A stretch of 64,000 nucleotides of DNA from Bombus terrestris (taxonomy: Eukaryota; Arthropoda; Insecta; Hymenoptera; Apidae), in assembly GCF_910591885.1 (NCBI RefSeq), contig NW_025963548.1:611501-675500 (forward strand), given 5' to 3'. Positions 40,701-55,600 of the stretch are shown here, one piece after another. Both the position numbers and the translations under genes were made by a program. How positions within the stretch are numbered: position 1 is the stretch's first letter; every line of letters starts with the position of its first letter. Under the pieces are notes generated by a model, which made no database searches, was not told the origin of the DNA, and saw nothing but the letters and a program-made list of their open reading frames with translations.

Positions 40701-42160
40701 CCTGCTACGATTACAATTTCCACGCTATACATATACCTTATATCGCCTTGCATATATTTCCTGTTATTGCCTAAATTTGTCAGCGATTTCTGACTGCACG
40801 TTGCACTGTACTATGTGGAACTTTTGTCAGTACGCAGTTCGATAGGGACTTGCGGTTCCTCGGGCTGGTGCGAATACTTCAATGTCCCTATGTGCCAAAC
40901 CGTTGGTTTGTGACACACCTTTAAGCGTCAGTCCCTCGCTGCGCTCGAAAAATATAGCCTAACCTAAAACCAAGCCCTCCTGCGTTCGTTATTCCATAAG
41001 GAGGCGACTTATTTCAAATTTGCTAACGTGTCGGATCGGTTGTGAGGTTGGACTAGATTTTTACGAGCGAGCGGAGCGAGCGAGCAACGATTACAATTTC
41101 CCAGCTATACATATACCTTATATTACCTTGCATATATTTCCTGTTATTATCTAATTTTGTCAGTGATTTCGGACCACACGTTGCACTGAACTATGTGGAA
41201 ATATTACTATTTATGTAAAGCTATTGATAAACTGTAAACTTTCGTCAGTACGCAATTCGATAAGGACTTCCGGCTCCTCGGGCTGGTGCGAATATTTCAA
41301 TGTCCCTATGTGCCAAACCGTTGGTTTGTGACACACCTTTAAGCGTCAGTCGCTCGCTGCGCTCGAAAAATATAGCCTAACCTAAAACCAAGCCCTCCTG
41401 CGTTCGTTATTCAATAAGGAGGCGACTTATTTCAAATTTACTAACGTGACGGATCTGTTGTGAGGTTGGACTAGGTTCTTATGAGCGAGCGGAGCGTGCG
41501 AGCTACGATTACAATTTTCACGCTATACATATACCTTATATTGCCTTGCATATATTTCCTGTTGTTGCCTAATTTTATCAGCGATTTCGGACCACACGTT
41601 GCACTGTTCTATGTGGAAATATTACTATTTATGTAAAACTATTGATAAACTGTAAACTTTTGTCAGTACGCAATTCGATAAAGACTTGCGGTTCCTCGGG
41701 CTGGTGCGAATATTTCAATGTCCCTATGTGCCAATCCGTTGGTTTGTGACACACCTTTACGCGTCCCTCGCTCGCTGCGCTCGCTAGAAAACTATAGCCT
41801 AACCTAAAACCAAGCCCTCTTGCGTTCGTTATTCGATAAGGAGGCGACTTATTTCAAATTTGCTAACGTGTCGGATCGGTTGTGAGGTTGGACTAGATTT
41901 ATACGAGCCAGCGGAGCGAGCCTGCTACGATTACAATTTCCACGCTATACATATACCTTATATCGCCTTGCATATATTTCCTGTTATTGCCTAAATTTGT
42001 CAGCGATTTCGGACCACACGTTGCACTGTTCTATGTAGAAATATTACTATTTATGTAAAACTATTGATAAACTGTAACCTTTTGTCAGTACGCAATTCGA
42101 TAAAGACTTGCGGTTCCTCGGGCTGGTGCGAATATTTCAATGTCCCTATGTGCCAAGCCG
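37736..42160. repeat. Left edge of the satellite array, more divergent monomers
   Basis: The first two monomers have CCATCCCCCTTG and GATATGGGGCGAC variants not seen deeper in the array. Monomers at 38,996, 39,414 and 39,832 form a local, nearly identical run. This pattern of divergent edge and homogeneous interior is typical of long-lived satellite arrays. Confidence 0.65.
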
Positions 42161-45100
42161 TTGGTTTGTGACAGACCTTTACGCGTCCCTCGCTCGCTGC
42201 GCTCGCTCGAAAACTATAGCCTAACCTAAAACCAAGCCCTCTTGCGTTCGTTATTCGATAAGGCGGCGACTTATTTCAAATTTGCTAACGTGTCGGATCG
42301 GTTGTGAGGGTGGACTAGATTCATACGAGCGAGCGGAGCGAGCCTGCTACGATTACAATTTCCACGCTATACACATACCTTATATTGCCTTGTATATATT
42401 TCCTGTTATTGCCTAATTTTGTCAGCGATATCGCTCCACACGTTGCACTGTACTATGTGGAACTTTTGTCAGTACGCAGTTCGATAGAGACTTCCGGCTC
42501 CTCCGGCTGTTGCGAATATTTCAATGTCCCTATGTGCCAAACCGTTGGTTTGTGACACACCTTTAAGCGTCCCTCGCTCGCTGCGCTCGAAAACTATAGC
42601 CTAACCTAAAACCAATCCCTCTTGCGGTCGTTATTCGATAAGGAGGCGACTTATTTCAAATTTACTAACTGTTCGGAACGGTTGTGAGGTTGGACTAGAT
42701 TTATACGAGCGAGCGGAGCGAGCGAGCTACGATTACAATTTCCACGCTATACATATACCTTATATTGCCTTGCATATATTTCCTGCAGTTGCCTAATTTA
42801 GTCAGCGATATCGGACAACACGTTGCACTGTACTATATTGAAATTTTACTATTTATGTAAAACTATTGATAAACTGTAAACTTTTGTCAGTACGCAGTCC
42901 GATAGAGACTTCCGGCTCCTCGGGCTGGTGCGAATATTTCAATGTCCCTATCTGCCAAGCCGTTGGTTTGTGACACACCTTTGCGCGAACCTCGCTCGCT
43001 GCGCTCGCTCGAAAACTATAGCCTAACCTAAAACCAATCCCTCTTGCGGTCGTTATTCGATAAGGAGGCGACTTATTTCAAATTTACTAACTGTTCGGAA
43101 CGGTTGTGAGGTTGGACTAGATTTATACGAGCGAGCGGAGCGAGCGAGCTACGATTACAATTTCCACGCTATACATATACCTTATATTGCCTTGCATATA
43201 TTTCCTGTAGTTGCCTAATTTAGTCAGCGATATCGGACAACACGTTGCACTGTACTATATTGAAATTTTACTATTTATGTAAAACTATTGATAAACTGTA
43301 AACTTTTGTCAGTGCGCAGTTCGGTAGAGACTTCCGGCTCCTCGGGCTGGTGCGAATATTTCAATGTCCTTATGTGCCAAACCGTTGGTTTGTGACACAC
43401 CTTTAAGCGTCCCTCGCTGGCTGCGCTCGAAAACTATAGCCTAACCTAAAACCAATCCCTCTTGCGGTCGTTATTCGATAAGGAGGCGACTTATTTCAAA
43501 TTTGCTAACGTGTCGGATCGGTTGTGAGGTTGGACTAGATTTATACGAGCGAGCGGAGTGAGCGTGCTACGATTACAATTTCCACGCTATACATATACCT
43601 TATATTGCCTTGCATATATTTCCTGTTAATGCCTAATTTTGTCAGCGATTTCGGACCACACGTTGCACTGTACTATGTGGAAATATTACTAGATATGTAA
43701 AACTATTGATAAACTGTAGACTTTCGTCAGTACGCAATACGATAAAGACTTCCGGCTCCTCGGGCTGGTGCGAATATTTCAATGTCCCTATGTGCCAAAC
43801 CGTTGGTTTGTGACAAACCTTTACGCGAACCTCGCTCGATGCGCTCGCCCGAAAACTATAGCCTAACCTAAAACCAAGCCCTCTTGCGGTCGTTATTCGA
43901 TAAGGAGGCGACTTATTTCAAATTTACTAACTGTTCGGATCGGTTGTGAGGTTGGACTAGATTTTTACGAGCGAGCGGAGCGAGCGAGCTACGATTACAA
44001 TTTCCACGCTATACATATACCTTATATTGCCTTGCATATATTTCCTGTTATTGCCTAATTTTGTCAGCGATAACGGACCACACGTTGCACTGCACTATGT
44101 GGAAATATTACTATTTATGTAAAGCTATTGATAAACTGTACACTTTCGTCAGTACGCAATTCGATAAGGACTTCCGGCTCCTCGGGCTGGTGCGAATATT
44201 TCAATGTCCCTATGTGCCAAACCGTTGGTTTGTGACAAACCTTTACGCGAACCTCGCTCGATGCGCTCGCCCGAAAACTATAGCCTAACCTAAAACCAAG
44301 CCCTCTTGCGGTCGTTATTCGATAATGAGGCGACTTATTTCAAATTTGCTAACCTGTCGAATCGGTTGTGAGGTTGCACTAGATTTATACGAGCGAGCGG
44401 AGCGAGCGAGCTACGATTACAATTTTCAAGCTATACATATACCTTATATTGCATTGCATATATTTCCTGTTGTTGCCTAATTTTGTCGGCGATTTTGGAC
44501 TGCACGTTGCACTGTACTATGTGGAACCTTTGTCAGTACGCAATTCGATAGAGACTTCCAGCTCCTCGGGCTGGTGCGAATATTTCAATGTCCCTATGTG
44601 CCAAACCGTTGGTTTGTGACACGCCTTTACGCGAACCTCGCTCGCTGCGCTCGCTCGAAAACTATAGTCTAACCTAAAACCAAGCCCTCTTGCGTTCGTT
44701 ATTCGATAATGAGGCGACTTATTTCAAATTTGCTAACGTGTCGGATCGGTTGTGAGGTTGGACTCGATTTATACGAGCGAGCGGAGCGAGCGAGCTACTA
44801 TTACAATTTCCAAGCTATACATATACCTTATATTGCCTTGCATATATTTCCTGTAGTTGCCTAATTTAGTCAGCGATATCGGACAACACGTTGCACTGTA
44901 CTATATTGAAATTTTACTATTTATGTAAAACTATTGATAAACTGTAAACTTTTGTCAGTGCGCAGTTCGATAGAGACTTCCGGCTCCTCGGGCTGGTGCG
45001 AATATTTCAATGTCCCTATGTGCCAAACCGTTGGTTTGTGACACACCTTTACGCGAACCTCGCTCGCTGCGCTCGCTCGAAAACTATAGTCTAACCTAAA

Positions 45101-48100
45101 ACCAAGCGCTCTTGCGTTCGTTATTCGATAATGAGGCGACTTATTTCAAATTTGCTAACGTGTCGGATCGGTTGTGAGGTTGGACTCGATTTATACGAGC
45201 GAGCGGAGCGAGCGAGCTACGATTACAATTTCCAAGCTATGCATATACCTTATATTGCCTTGCATATATTTCCTGTAGTTGCCTAATTTAGTCAGCGATA
45301 TCGGACAACACGTTGCACTGTACTATATTGAAATTTTACTATTTATGTAAAACTATTGATAAACTGTAAACTTTTGTCAGTGCGCAGTTCGATAGAGACT
45401 TCCGGCTCCTCGGGCTGGTGCGAATATTTCAATGTCCTTATGTGCCAAACCGTTGGTTTGTGACACACCTTTAAGCGTCCCTCGCTGGCTGCGCTCGAAA
45501 ACTATAGCCTAACCTAAAACCAATCCCTCTTGCGGTCGTTATTCGATAAGGAGGCGACTTATTTCAAATTTACTAACTGTTCGGATCGGTTGTGAGGTTG
45601 GACTAGATTTTTACGAGCGAGCGGAGCGAGCGAGCTACGATTACAATTTCCACGCTATACATATACCTTATATTGCCTTGCATATATTTCCTGTTATTGC
45701 CTAATTTTGTCAGCGATATCGGACCACACGTTGCACTGCACTATGTGGAAATATTACTATTTATGTAAAGCTATTGATAAACTGTACACTTTCGTCAGTA
45801 CGCAATTCGATAAGGACTTCCGGCTCCTCGGGCTGGTGCGAATATTTCAATGTCCCTATGTGCCAAACCGTTGGTTTGTGACACACCTTTAAGCGTCCCT
45901 CGCAATCTGCGCTCGAAAACTATAGCCTAACCTAAAACCAATCCCTCTTGCGGTCGTTATTCGATAAGGAGGCGACTTATTTCAAATTTACTAACTGTTC
46001 GGAACGGTTGTGAGGTTGGACTAGATTTATACGAGCGAGCGGAGCGAGCGAGCTACGATTACAATTTCCACGCTATACATATACCTTATATTGCCTTGCA
46101 TATATTTCCTGTAGTTGCCTAATTTAGTCAGCGATATCGGACAACACGTTGCACTGTACTATATTGAAATTTTACTATTTATGTAAAACTATTGATAAAC
46201 TGTAAACTTTTGTCAGTGCGCAGTTCGATAGAGACTTCCGGGTCCTCGGGCTGGTGCGAATATTTCAATGTCCCTATGTGCCAAACCGTTGGTTTGTGAC
46301 ACACCTTTACGGGAACCTCGCTCGCTGCGCTCGCTCGAAAACTATAATCTAACCTAAAACCAAGCCCTCTTGCGTTCGTTATTCGATAATGAGGCGACTT
46401 CTTTCAAATTTGCTAACGTGTCGGATCGGTTGTGAGGTTGGACTCGATTTATACGAGCGAGCGGAGCGAGCGAGCTACGATTACAATTTCCAAGCTATAC
46501 ATATACCTTATATTGCCTTGCATATATTTCCTGTAGTTGCCTAATTTAGTCAGCGATATCGGACAACACGTTGCACTGTACTATATTGAAATTTTACTAT
46601 TTATGTAAAACTATTGATAAACTGTAAACTTTTGTCAGTGCGCAGTTCGATAGAGACTTCCGGCTCCTCGGGCTGGTGCGAATATTTCAATGTCCCTATG
46701 TGCCAAACCGTTGGTTTGTGACACACCTTTAAGCGTCCCTCGCTCGCTGCGCTCGCCCGAAAACTATAGCCTAACCTAAAACCAATCCCTCTTACGTTCG
46801 TTATTCTATAAGGAGGCGACTTATTTCAAATTTGCTAACGTGTCGGATCGGTTGTGAGGTTGGACTCGATTTATACGAGCGAGCGGAGCGAGCGAGCTAC
46901 GATTACAATTTCCAAGCTATACATATACCTTATATTGCCTTGCATATATTTCCTGTAGTTGCCTAATTTAGTCAGCGATATCGGACAACACGTTGCACTG
47001 TACTATATTGAAATTTTACTATTTATGTAAAACTATTGATAAACTGTAAACTTTTGTCAGTGCGCAGTTCGATAGAGACTTCCGGCTCCTCGGGCTGGTG
47101 CGAATATTTCAATGTCCCTATGTGCCAAACCGTTGGTTTGTGACACACCTTTAAGCGTCCCTCGCTCGCTGCGCTCGCCCGAAAACTATAGCCTAACCTA
47201 AAACCAATCCCTCTTACGTTCGTTATTCTATAAGGAGGCGACTTATTTCAAATTTGCTAACCTGTCGAATCGGTTGTGAGGTTGGACTAGATTTATACGA
47301 GCGAGCGGAGCGAGCGAGCTACGATTACAATTTCCAAGCTATACATATACCTTATATTGCCTTGCATATATTTCCTGCAGTTGCCTAATTTAGTCAGCGA
47401 TATCGGACAACACGTTGCACTGTACTATATTGAAATTTTACTATTTATGTAAAACTATTGATAAACTGTAAACTTTTGTCAGTACGCAATTCGATAAAGA
47501 CTTGCGGTTCCTCGGGCTGGTGCGAATATTTCAATGTCCCTATCTGCCAAGCCGTTGGTTTGTGACACACCTTTACGCGTCCCTCGTTCGCTGCGCTCGC
47601 TCGAAAACTATAGCCTAACCTAAAACCAAGCCCTCTTGCGTTCGTTATTCGGAAAGGAGGCGACTTATTTCAAATTTGCTAACGTGTCGGATCGGTTGTG
47701 AGGTTGGACTAGATTTATACGAGCGAGCGGAGTGAGCGTGCTACGATTACAATTTCCACGCTATACATATACCTTATATTGCCTTGCATATATTTCCTGT
47801 TATTGCCTAATTTTGTCAGCGATTTCGGACCACACGTTGCACTGTACTATGTGGAAATATTACTAGATATGTAAAACTATTGATAAACTGTAGACTTTCG
47901 TCAGTACGCAATACGATAAAGACTTCCGTCTCCTCGGGCTGGTGCGAATATTTCAATGTCCCTATGTGCCAAACCGTTGGTTTGTGACAAACCTTTACGC
48001 GAACCTCGCTCGATGTGCTCGCTCGAAAACTATAGCCTAACCTAAGACCAAGCCCACTTGCTGTCGTTATTCGATAAGGAGGCGACTTATTTCAAATTTA

Positions 48101-49717
48101 CTAACTGTTCGGATCGGTTGTGAGGTTGGACTAGATTTTTACGAGCGAGCGCAGCGAGCGAGCTACGATTACAATTTCCACGCTATACATATACCTTATA
48201 TTGCCTTGCATATATTTCCTGTTATTGCCTAATTTTGTCAGCGATATCGGACCACACGTTGCACTGCACTATGTGGAAATATTACTCTTTATGTAAAACT
48301 ATTGATAAACTGTAGACTTTCGTCAGTACGCAATTCGATAAAGACTTCCGGCTCCTCGGGCTGGTGCGAATATTTCAATGTCCCTATGTGCCAAACCGTT
48401 GGTTTGTGACACACCTTTGCGCTAACCTCGCTCGCTGCGCTCGCTCGAAAACTATAGCCTAACCTAAAACCAATCCCTCTTGCGGTCGTTATTCGATAAG
48501 GAGGCGACTTATTTCAAATTTACTAACGTGTCGGATCGGTTGTGAGGTTGGCCTAGATTTATACGAGCGAGCGGAGCGAGCGAGCTACGATTACAATTTC
48601 CACGCTATACATATACCTTATATTGCCTTGCATATATTTCCTGTAGTTGCCTAATTTAGTCAGCGATATCGGACAACACGTTGCACTGTACTATATTGAA
48701 ATTTTACTATTTATGTAAAACTATTGATAAACTGTAAACTTTTGTCAGTGCGCAGTTCGATAGAGACTTCCGGCTCCTCGGGGTGGTGCGAATATTTCAA
48801 TGTCCTTATGTGCCAAACCGTTGGTTTGTGACACAGCTTTAAGCGTCCCTCGCTGGCTGCGCTCGAAAACTATAGCCTAACCTAAAACCAGTCCCTCTTG
48901 CGGTCGTTATTCGATAAGGAGGCGACTTATTTCAAATTTGCTAACGTGTCGGATCGGTTGTGAGGTTGGACTAGATTTATACGAGCGAGCGGAGTGAGCG
49001 TGCTACGATTACAATTTCCACGCTATACATATACCTTATATTGCCTTGCATATATTTCCTGTTATTGCCTAATTTTGTCAGCGATTTCGGTCCACACGTT
49101 GCACTGTACTATGTGGAAATATTACTAGATATGTAAAACTATTGATAAACTGTAGACTTTCGTCAGTACGCAATACGATAAAGACTTCCGGCTCCTCGGG
49201 CTGGTGCGAATATTTCAATGTCCCTATGTGCCAAACCGTTGGTTTGTGACAAACCTTTACGCGAACCTCGCTCGATGCGCTCGCTCGAAAACTATAGCCT
49301 AACCTAAAACCAAGCCCTCTTGCGGTCGTTATTCGATAAGGAGGCGACTTATTTCAAATTTACTAACTGTTCGGATCGGTTGTGAGGTTGGACTAGATTT
49401 TTACGAGCGAGCGGAGCGAGCGAGCTACGATTACAATTTCCACGCTATACATATACCTTATATTGCCTTGCATATATTTCCTGTTATTGCCTAATTTTGT
49501 CAGCGATATCGGACCACACGTTGCACTGCACTATGTGGAAATATTACTATTTATGTAAAGCTATTGATAAACTGTACACTTTCGTCAGTACGCAATTCGA
49601 TAAGGACTTCCGGCTCCTCGGGCTGGTGCGAATATTTCAATGTCCCTATGTGCCAAACCGTTGGTTTGTGACACACCTTTACGCGACCCTCGCACGCTGC
49701 GCTCGCTCGAAAACTAT

Positions 49718-49747
49718 CCTAACCTAACCTAACCTAGTCTAACCTAA
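49718..49747. repeat. Expanded telomere-type motif (CCTAA)
   Basis: Three CCTAA copies, a CCTAG, then TCTAACCTAA. Ordinary monomers have only two CCTAA here. Confidence 0.75.
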
Positions 49748-49830
49748 AACCAAGCCCTCTTGCGTTCGTTATTCGATAATGAGGCGACTTATTTCAAATT
49801 TGCTAACGTGTCGGATCGGTTGTGAGGTTG

Positions 49831-50217
49831 GACTAGATTTATACGAGCGAGCGGAGCGAGCGAGCTACGATTAGAATTTCCAAGCTATACATATACCTTA
49901 TATTGCCTTGCATATATTTCCTGTTATTGCCTAAATTTGTCAGCGATTTTGGACTGCACGTTGCACTGTACTATGTGGAACTTTTGTCAGTACGCAGTTC
50001 GATAGAGACTTCCAGCTCCTCGGGCTGGTGCGAATATTTCAATGTCCCTATGTGCCAAACCGTTGGTTTGTGACACACCTTTACGCGAACCTCGCTCGCT
50101 GCGCTCGCTCGAAAACTATAGTCTAACCTAAAACCAAGCCCTCTTGCGTTCGTTATTCGATAATGAGGCGACTTATTTCAAATTTGCTAACGTGTCGGAT
50201 CGGTTGTGAGGTTGGAC
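49831..50217. repeat. Short satellite monomer variant (about 38 bp deletion, example)
   Basis: The ATATTACTATTTATGTAAA region is missing, so CTATGTGGAA joins CTTTTGTCAG directly (at about 49,972). The same variant occurs at about 40,811, 42,448, 44,518 (one base changed), 52,907, 57,526, 60,463 and 62,535. Confidence 0.75.
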
Positions 50218-50228
50218 TAGATTTATAC

Positions 50229-50532
50229 GAGCGAGCGGAGCGAGCGAGTTACGATTACAATTTCCACGCTATACATATACCTTATATTGCCTTGCATATA
50301 TTTCCTGTAGTTGCCTAATTTAGTCAGCGATATCGGACAACACGTTGCACTGTACTATATTGAAATTTTACTATTTATGTAAAACTATTGATAAACTGTA
50401 AACTTTTGTCAGTGCGCAGTTCGATAGAGACTTCCGGCTCCTCGGGCTGGTGCGAATATTTCAATGTCCCTATGTGCCAAACCGTTGGTTTGTGACACAC
50501 CTTTACGGGAACCTCGCTCGCTGCGCTCGCTC
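50229..50532. repeat. Inverted GAGCGAGCG arms of one satellite monomer (example)
   Basis: Arm 50,229-50,248 (GAGCGAGCGGAGCGAGCGAG) pairs with 50,513-50,532 (CTCGCTCGCTGCGCTCGCTC) with a single mismatch in the centre, enclosing 264 bp. The same arrangement recurs in nearly every monomer. Confidence 0.8.
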
Positions 50533-52652
50533 GAAAACTATAATCTAACCTAAAACCAAGCCCTCTTGCGTTCGCTATTCGATAATGAGGCGACTTATTT
50601 CAAATTTGCTAACGTGTCGGATCGGTTGTGAGGGTGGACTCGATTTATACGAGCGAGCGGAGCGAGCGAGCTACGATTACAATTTCCAAGCTATACATAT
50701 ACCTTATATTGCCTTGCATATATTTCCTGTAGTTGCCTAATTTAGTCAGCGATATCGGACAACACGTTGCACTGTACTATATTGAAATTTTACTATTTAT
50801 GTAAAACTATTGATAAACTGTAAACTTTTCTCAGTGCGCAGTTCGATAGAGACTTCCGGCTCCTCGGGCTGGTGCGAAAATTTCAATGTCCCTATGTGCC
50901 AAACCGTTGGTTTGTGACACACCTTTAAGCGTCCCTCGCTCGCTGCGCTCGCCCGAAAACTATAGCCTAACCTAAAACCAATCCCTCTTACGTTCGTTAT
51001 TCTATACGGAGGCGACTTATTTCAAATTTGCTAACCTGTCGAATCGGTTGTGAGGTTGGACTAGATTAATACGAGCGAGCGGAGCGAGCGAGCTACGATT
51101 ACAATTTTCAAGCAATACATATACCTTATATTGCCTTGCATATATTTCCTGCAATTGCCTAATTTAGTCAGCGATATCGGACAACACGTTGCACTGTACT
51201 ATATTGAAATTTTACTATTTATGTAAAACTATTGATAAACTGTAAACTTTTGTCAGTACGCAATTCGATAAAGGCTTGCGGTTCCTCGGGCTGGTGCGAA
51301 TATTTCAATGTCCCTATCTGCCAAGCCGTTGGTTTGTGACACACCTTTACGCGTCCCTCGTTCGCTGCGCTCGCTCGTAAAACTATAGCCTAACCTAAAA
51401 CCAAGCCCTCTTGCGTTCGTTATTCGGAAAGGAGGCGACTTATTTCAAATTTGCTTACGTGTCGGATCGGTTGTGAGGTTGGACTAGATTTATACGAGCG
51501 AGCGGAGTGAGCGTGCTACGATTACAATTTCCACGCTATACATATACCTTATATTGCCTTGCATATATTTCCTGTTATTGCCTAATTTTGTCAGCGATTT
51601 CGGACCACACGTTGCACTGTACTATGTGGAAATATTACTAGATATGTAAAACTATTGATAAACTGTAGACTTTCGTCAGTACGCAATACGATAAAGACTT
51701 CCGGCTCCTCGGGCTGGTGCGAATATTTCAATGTCCCTATGTGCCAAACCGTTGGTTTGTGACAAACCTTTACGCGAACCTCGCTCGATGTGCTCGCTCG
51801 AAAACTATAGCCTAACCTAAGACCAAGCCCACTTGCGGTCGTTATTCGATAAGGAGGCGACTTATTTCAAATTTACTAACTGTTCGGATCGGTTGTGAGG
51901 TTGGACTAGATTTTTACGAGCGAGCGGAGCGAGCGAGCTACGATTACAATTTCCACGCTATACATATACCTTATATTGCCTTGCATATATTTCCTGTTAT
52001 TGCCTAATTTTGTCAGCGATATCGGACCACACGTTGCACTGCACTATGTGGAAGTATTACTATTTATGTAAAACTATTGATAAACTGTAGACTTTCGTCA
52101 GTACGCAATTCGATAAAGACTTCCGGCTCCTCGGGCTGGTGCGAATATTTCAATGACCCTATGTGCCAAACCGTTGGTTTGTGACACACCTTTGCGCGAA
52201 CCTCGCTCGCTGCGCTCGCTCGAAAACTATAGCCTAACCTAAAACCAATCCCTCTTGCGGTCGTTATTCGATAAGGAGGCGACTTATTTCAAATTTACTA
52301 ACTGTTCGGATCGGTTGTGAGGTTGGACTAGAATTTTACGAGCGAGCGGAGCGAGCGAGCTACGATTACAATTTCCACGCTATACATATACCTTATATTG
52401 CCTTGCATATATTTCCTGTTATTGCCTAATTTTGTCAGCGATAACGGACCACACGTTGCACTGCACTATGTGGAAATATTACTATTTATGTAAAGCTATT
52501 GATAAACTGTACACTTTCGTCAGTACGCAATTCGATAAGGACTTCCGGCTCCTCGGGCTGGTGCGAATATTTCAATGTCCCTATGTGCCAAACCGTTGGT
52601 TTGTGACACACCTTTACGCGACCCTCGCACGCTGCGCTCGCTCGAAAACTAT

Positions 52653-52682
52653 CCTAACCTAACCTAACCTAGTCTAACCTAA
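52653..52682. repeat. Expanded telomere-type motif (CCTAA)
   Basis: Same expansion as at 49,718, seven monomers (2,935 bp) further on. Confidence 0.75.
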
Positions 52683-55600
52683 AACCAAGCCCACTTGCGT
52701 TCGTTATTCGATATTGAGGCGACTTATTTCAAATTTGCTAACCTGTCGAATCGGTTGTGAGGTTGCACTAGATTTATACGAGCGAGCGGAGCGAGCGAGC
52801 TACGATTACAATTTTCAAGCTATACATATACCTTATATTGCATTGCATATATTTCCTGTTATTGCCTAATTTTGTCGGCCATTTTGGACTGCACGTTGCA
52901 CTGTACTATGTGGAACTTTTGTCACTACGCAGTTCGATAGAGACTTCCAGCTCCTCGGGCTGGTGCGAATATTTCAATGTCCCTATGTGCCAAACCGTTG
53001 GTTTGTGACACACCTTTACGCGAACCTCGCTCGCTGCGCTCGCTCGAAAACTATAGTCTAACCTAAAACCAAGCCCTCTTGCGTTCGTTATTCGATAATG
53101 AGGCGTCTTATTTCAAATTTGCTAACGTGTCGGATCGGTTGTGAGGTTGGACTCGATTTATACGAGCGAGCGGAGCGAGCGAGCTACTATTACAATTTCC
53201 AAGCTATACATATACCTTATATTGCCTTGCATATATTTCCTGTAGTTGCCTAATTTAGTCAGCGATATCGGACAACACGTTGCACTGTACTATATTGAAA
53301 TTTTACTATTTATGTAAAACTATTGATAAACTGTAAACTTTTGTCAGTGCGCAGTTCGATAGAGACTTCCGGGTCCTCGGGCTGGTGCGAATATTCCAAT
53401 GTCCCTATGTGCCAAACCGTTGGTTTGTGACACACCTTTACGGGAACCTCGCTCGCTGCGCTCGCTCGAAAACTATAATCTAACCTAAAACCAAGCCCTC
53501 TTGCGTTCGTTATTCGATAATGAGGCGACTTCTTTCAAATTTGCTAACGTGTCGGATCGGTTGTGAGGTTGGACTCGATTTATACGAGCGAGCGGAGCGA
53601 GCGAGCTACGGTTACAATTTCCAAGCTATACATATACCTTATATTGCCTTGCATATATTTCCTGTAGTTGCCTAATTTAGTCAGCGATATCGGACAACAC
53701 GTTGCACTGTACTATATTGAAATTTTACTATTTATGTAAAACTATTGATAAACTGTAAACTTTTGTCAGTGCGCAGTTCGATAGAGACTTCCGGCTCCTC
53801 GGGCTGGTGCGAATATTTCAATGTCCCTATGTGCCAAACCGTTGGTTTGTGACACACCTTTAAGCGTCCCTCGCTCTCTGCGCTCGCCCGAAAACTATAG
53901 CCTAACCTAAAACCAATCCCTCTTACGTTCGTTATTCTATAAGGAGGCGACTTATTTCAAATTTGCTAACGTGTCGGATCGGTTGTGAGGTTGGACTCGA
54001 TTTATACGAGCGAGCGGAGCGAGCGAGCTACGGTTACAATTTCCAAGCTATACATATACCTTATATTGCCTTGCATATATTTCCTGTAGGTGCCTAATTT
54101 AGTCAGCGATATCGGACAACACGTTGCACTGTACTATATTGAAATTTTACTATTTATGTAAAACTATTGATAAACTGTAAACTTTTGTCAGTGCGCAGTT
54201 CGATAGAGACTTCCGGCTCCTCGGGCTGGTGCGAATATTTCAATGTCCCTATGTGCCAAACCGTTGGTTTGTGACACACCTTTAAGCGTCCCTCGCTCGC
54301 TGCGCTCGCCCGAAAACTATAGCCTAACCTAAAACCAATCCCTCTTACGTTCGTTATTCTATAAGGAGGCGACTTATTTCAAATTTGCTAACCTGTCGAA
54401 TCGGTTGTGAGGTTGGACTAGATTTATACGAGCGAGCGGAGCGAGCGAGCTACGATTACAATTTTCAAGCTATACATATACCTTATATTGCCTTGCATAT
54501 ATTTCCTGCAGTTGCCTAATTTAGTCAGCGATATCGGACAACACGTTGCACTGTACTATATTGAAATTTTACTATTTATGTAAAACTATTGATAAACTGT
54601 AAACTTTTGTCAGTACGCAATTCGATAAAGACTTGCGGTTCCTCGGGCTGGTGCGAATATTTCAATGTCCCTATCTGCCAAGCCGTTGGTTTGTGACACA
54701 CCTTTACGCGTCCCTCGTTCGCTGCGCTCGCTCGAAAACTATAGCCTAACCTAAAACCAAGCCCTCTTGCGTTCGTTATTCGGAAAGGAGGCGACTTATT
54801 TCAAATTTGCTAACGTGTCGGATCGGTTGTGAGGTTGGACTAGATTTATACGAGCGAGCGGAGTGAGCGTGCTACGATTACAATTTCCACGCTATACATA
54901 TACCTTATATTGCCTTGCATATATTTCCTGTTATTGCCTAATTTTGTCAGCGATTTCGGACCACACGTTGCACTGTACTATGTGGAAATATTACTAGATA
55001 TGTAAAACTATTGATAAGCTGTAGACTTTCGTCAGTACGCAATACGATAAAGACTTCCGTCTCCTCGGGCTGGTGCGAATATTTCAATGTCCCTATGTGC
55101 CAAACCGTTGGTTTGTGACAAACCTTTACGCGAACCTCGCTCGATGTGCTCGCTCGAAAACTATAGCCTAACCTAAGACCAAGCCCACTTGCTGTCGTTA
55201 TTCGATAAGGAGGCGACTTATTTCAAATTTACTAACTGTTCGGATCGGTTGTGAGGTTGGACTAGATTTTTACGAGCGAGCGCAGCGAGCGAGCTACGAT
55301 TACAATTTCCACGCTATACATATACCTTATATTGCCTTGCATATATTTCCTGTTATTGCCTAATTTTGTCCGCGATATCGGACCACACGTTGCACTGCAC
55401 TATGTGGAAATATTACTCTTTATGTAAAACTATTGATAAACTGTAGACTTTCGTCAGTACGCAATTCGATAAAGACTTCCGGCTCCTCGGGCTGGTGCGA
55501 ATATTTCAATGTCCCTATGTGCCAAACCGTTGGTTTGTGACACACCTTTGCGCTAACCTCGCTCGCTGCGCTCGCTCGAAAACTATAGCCTAACCTAAAA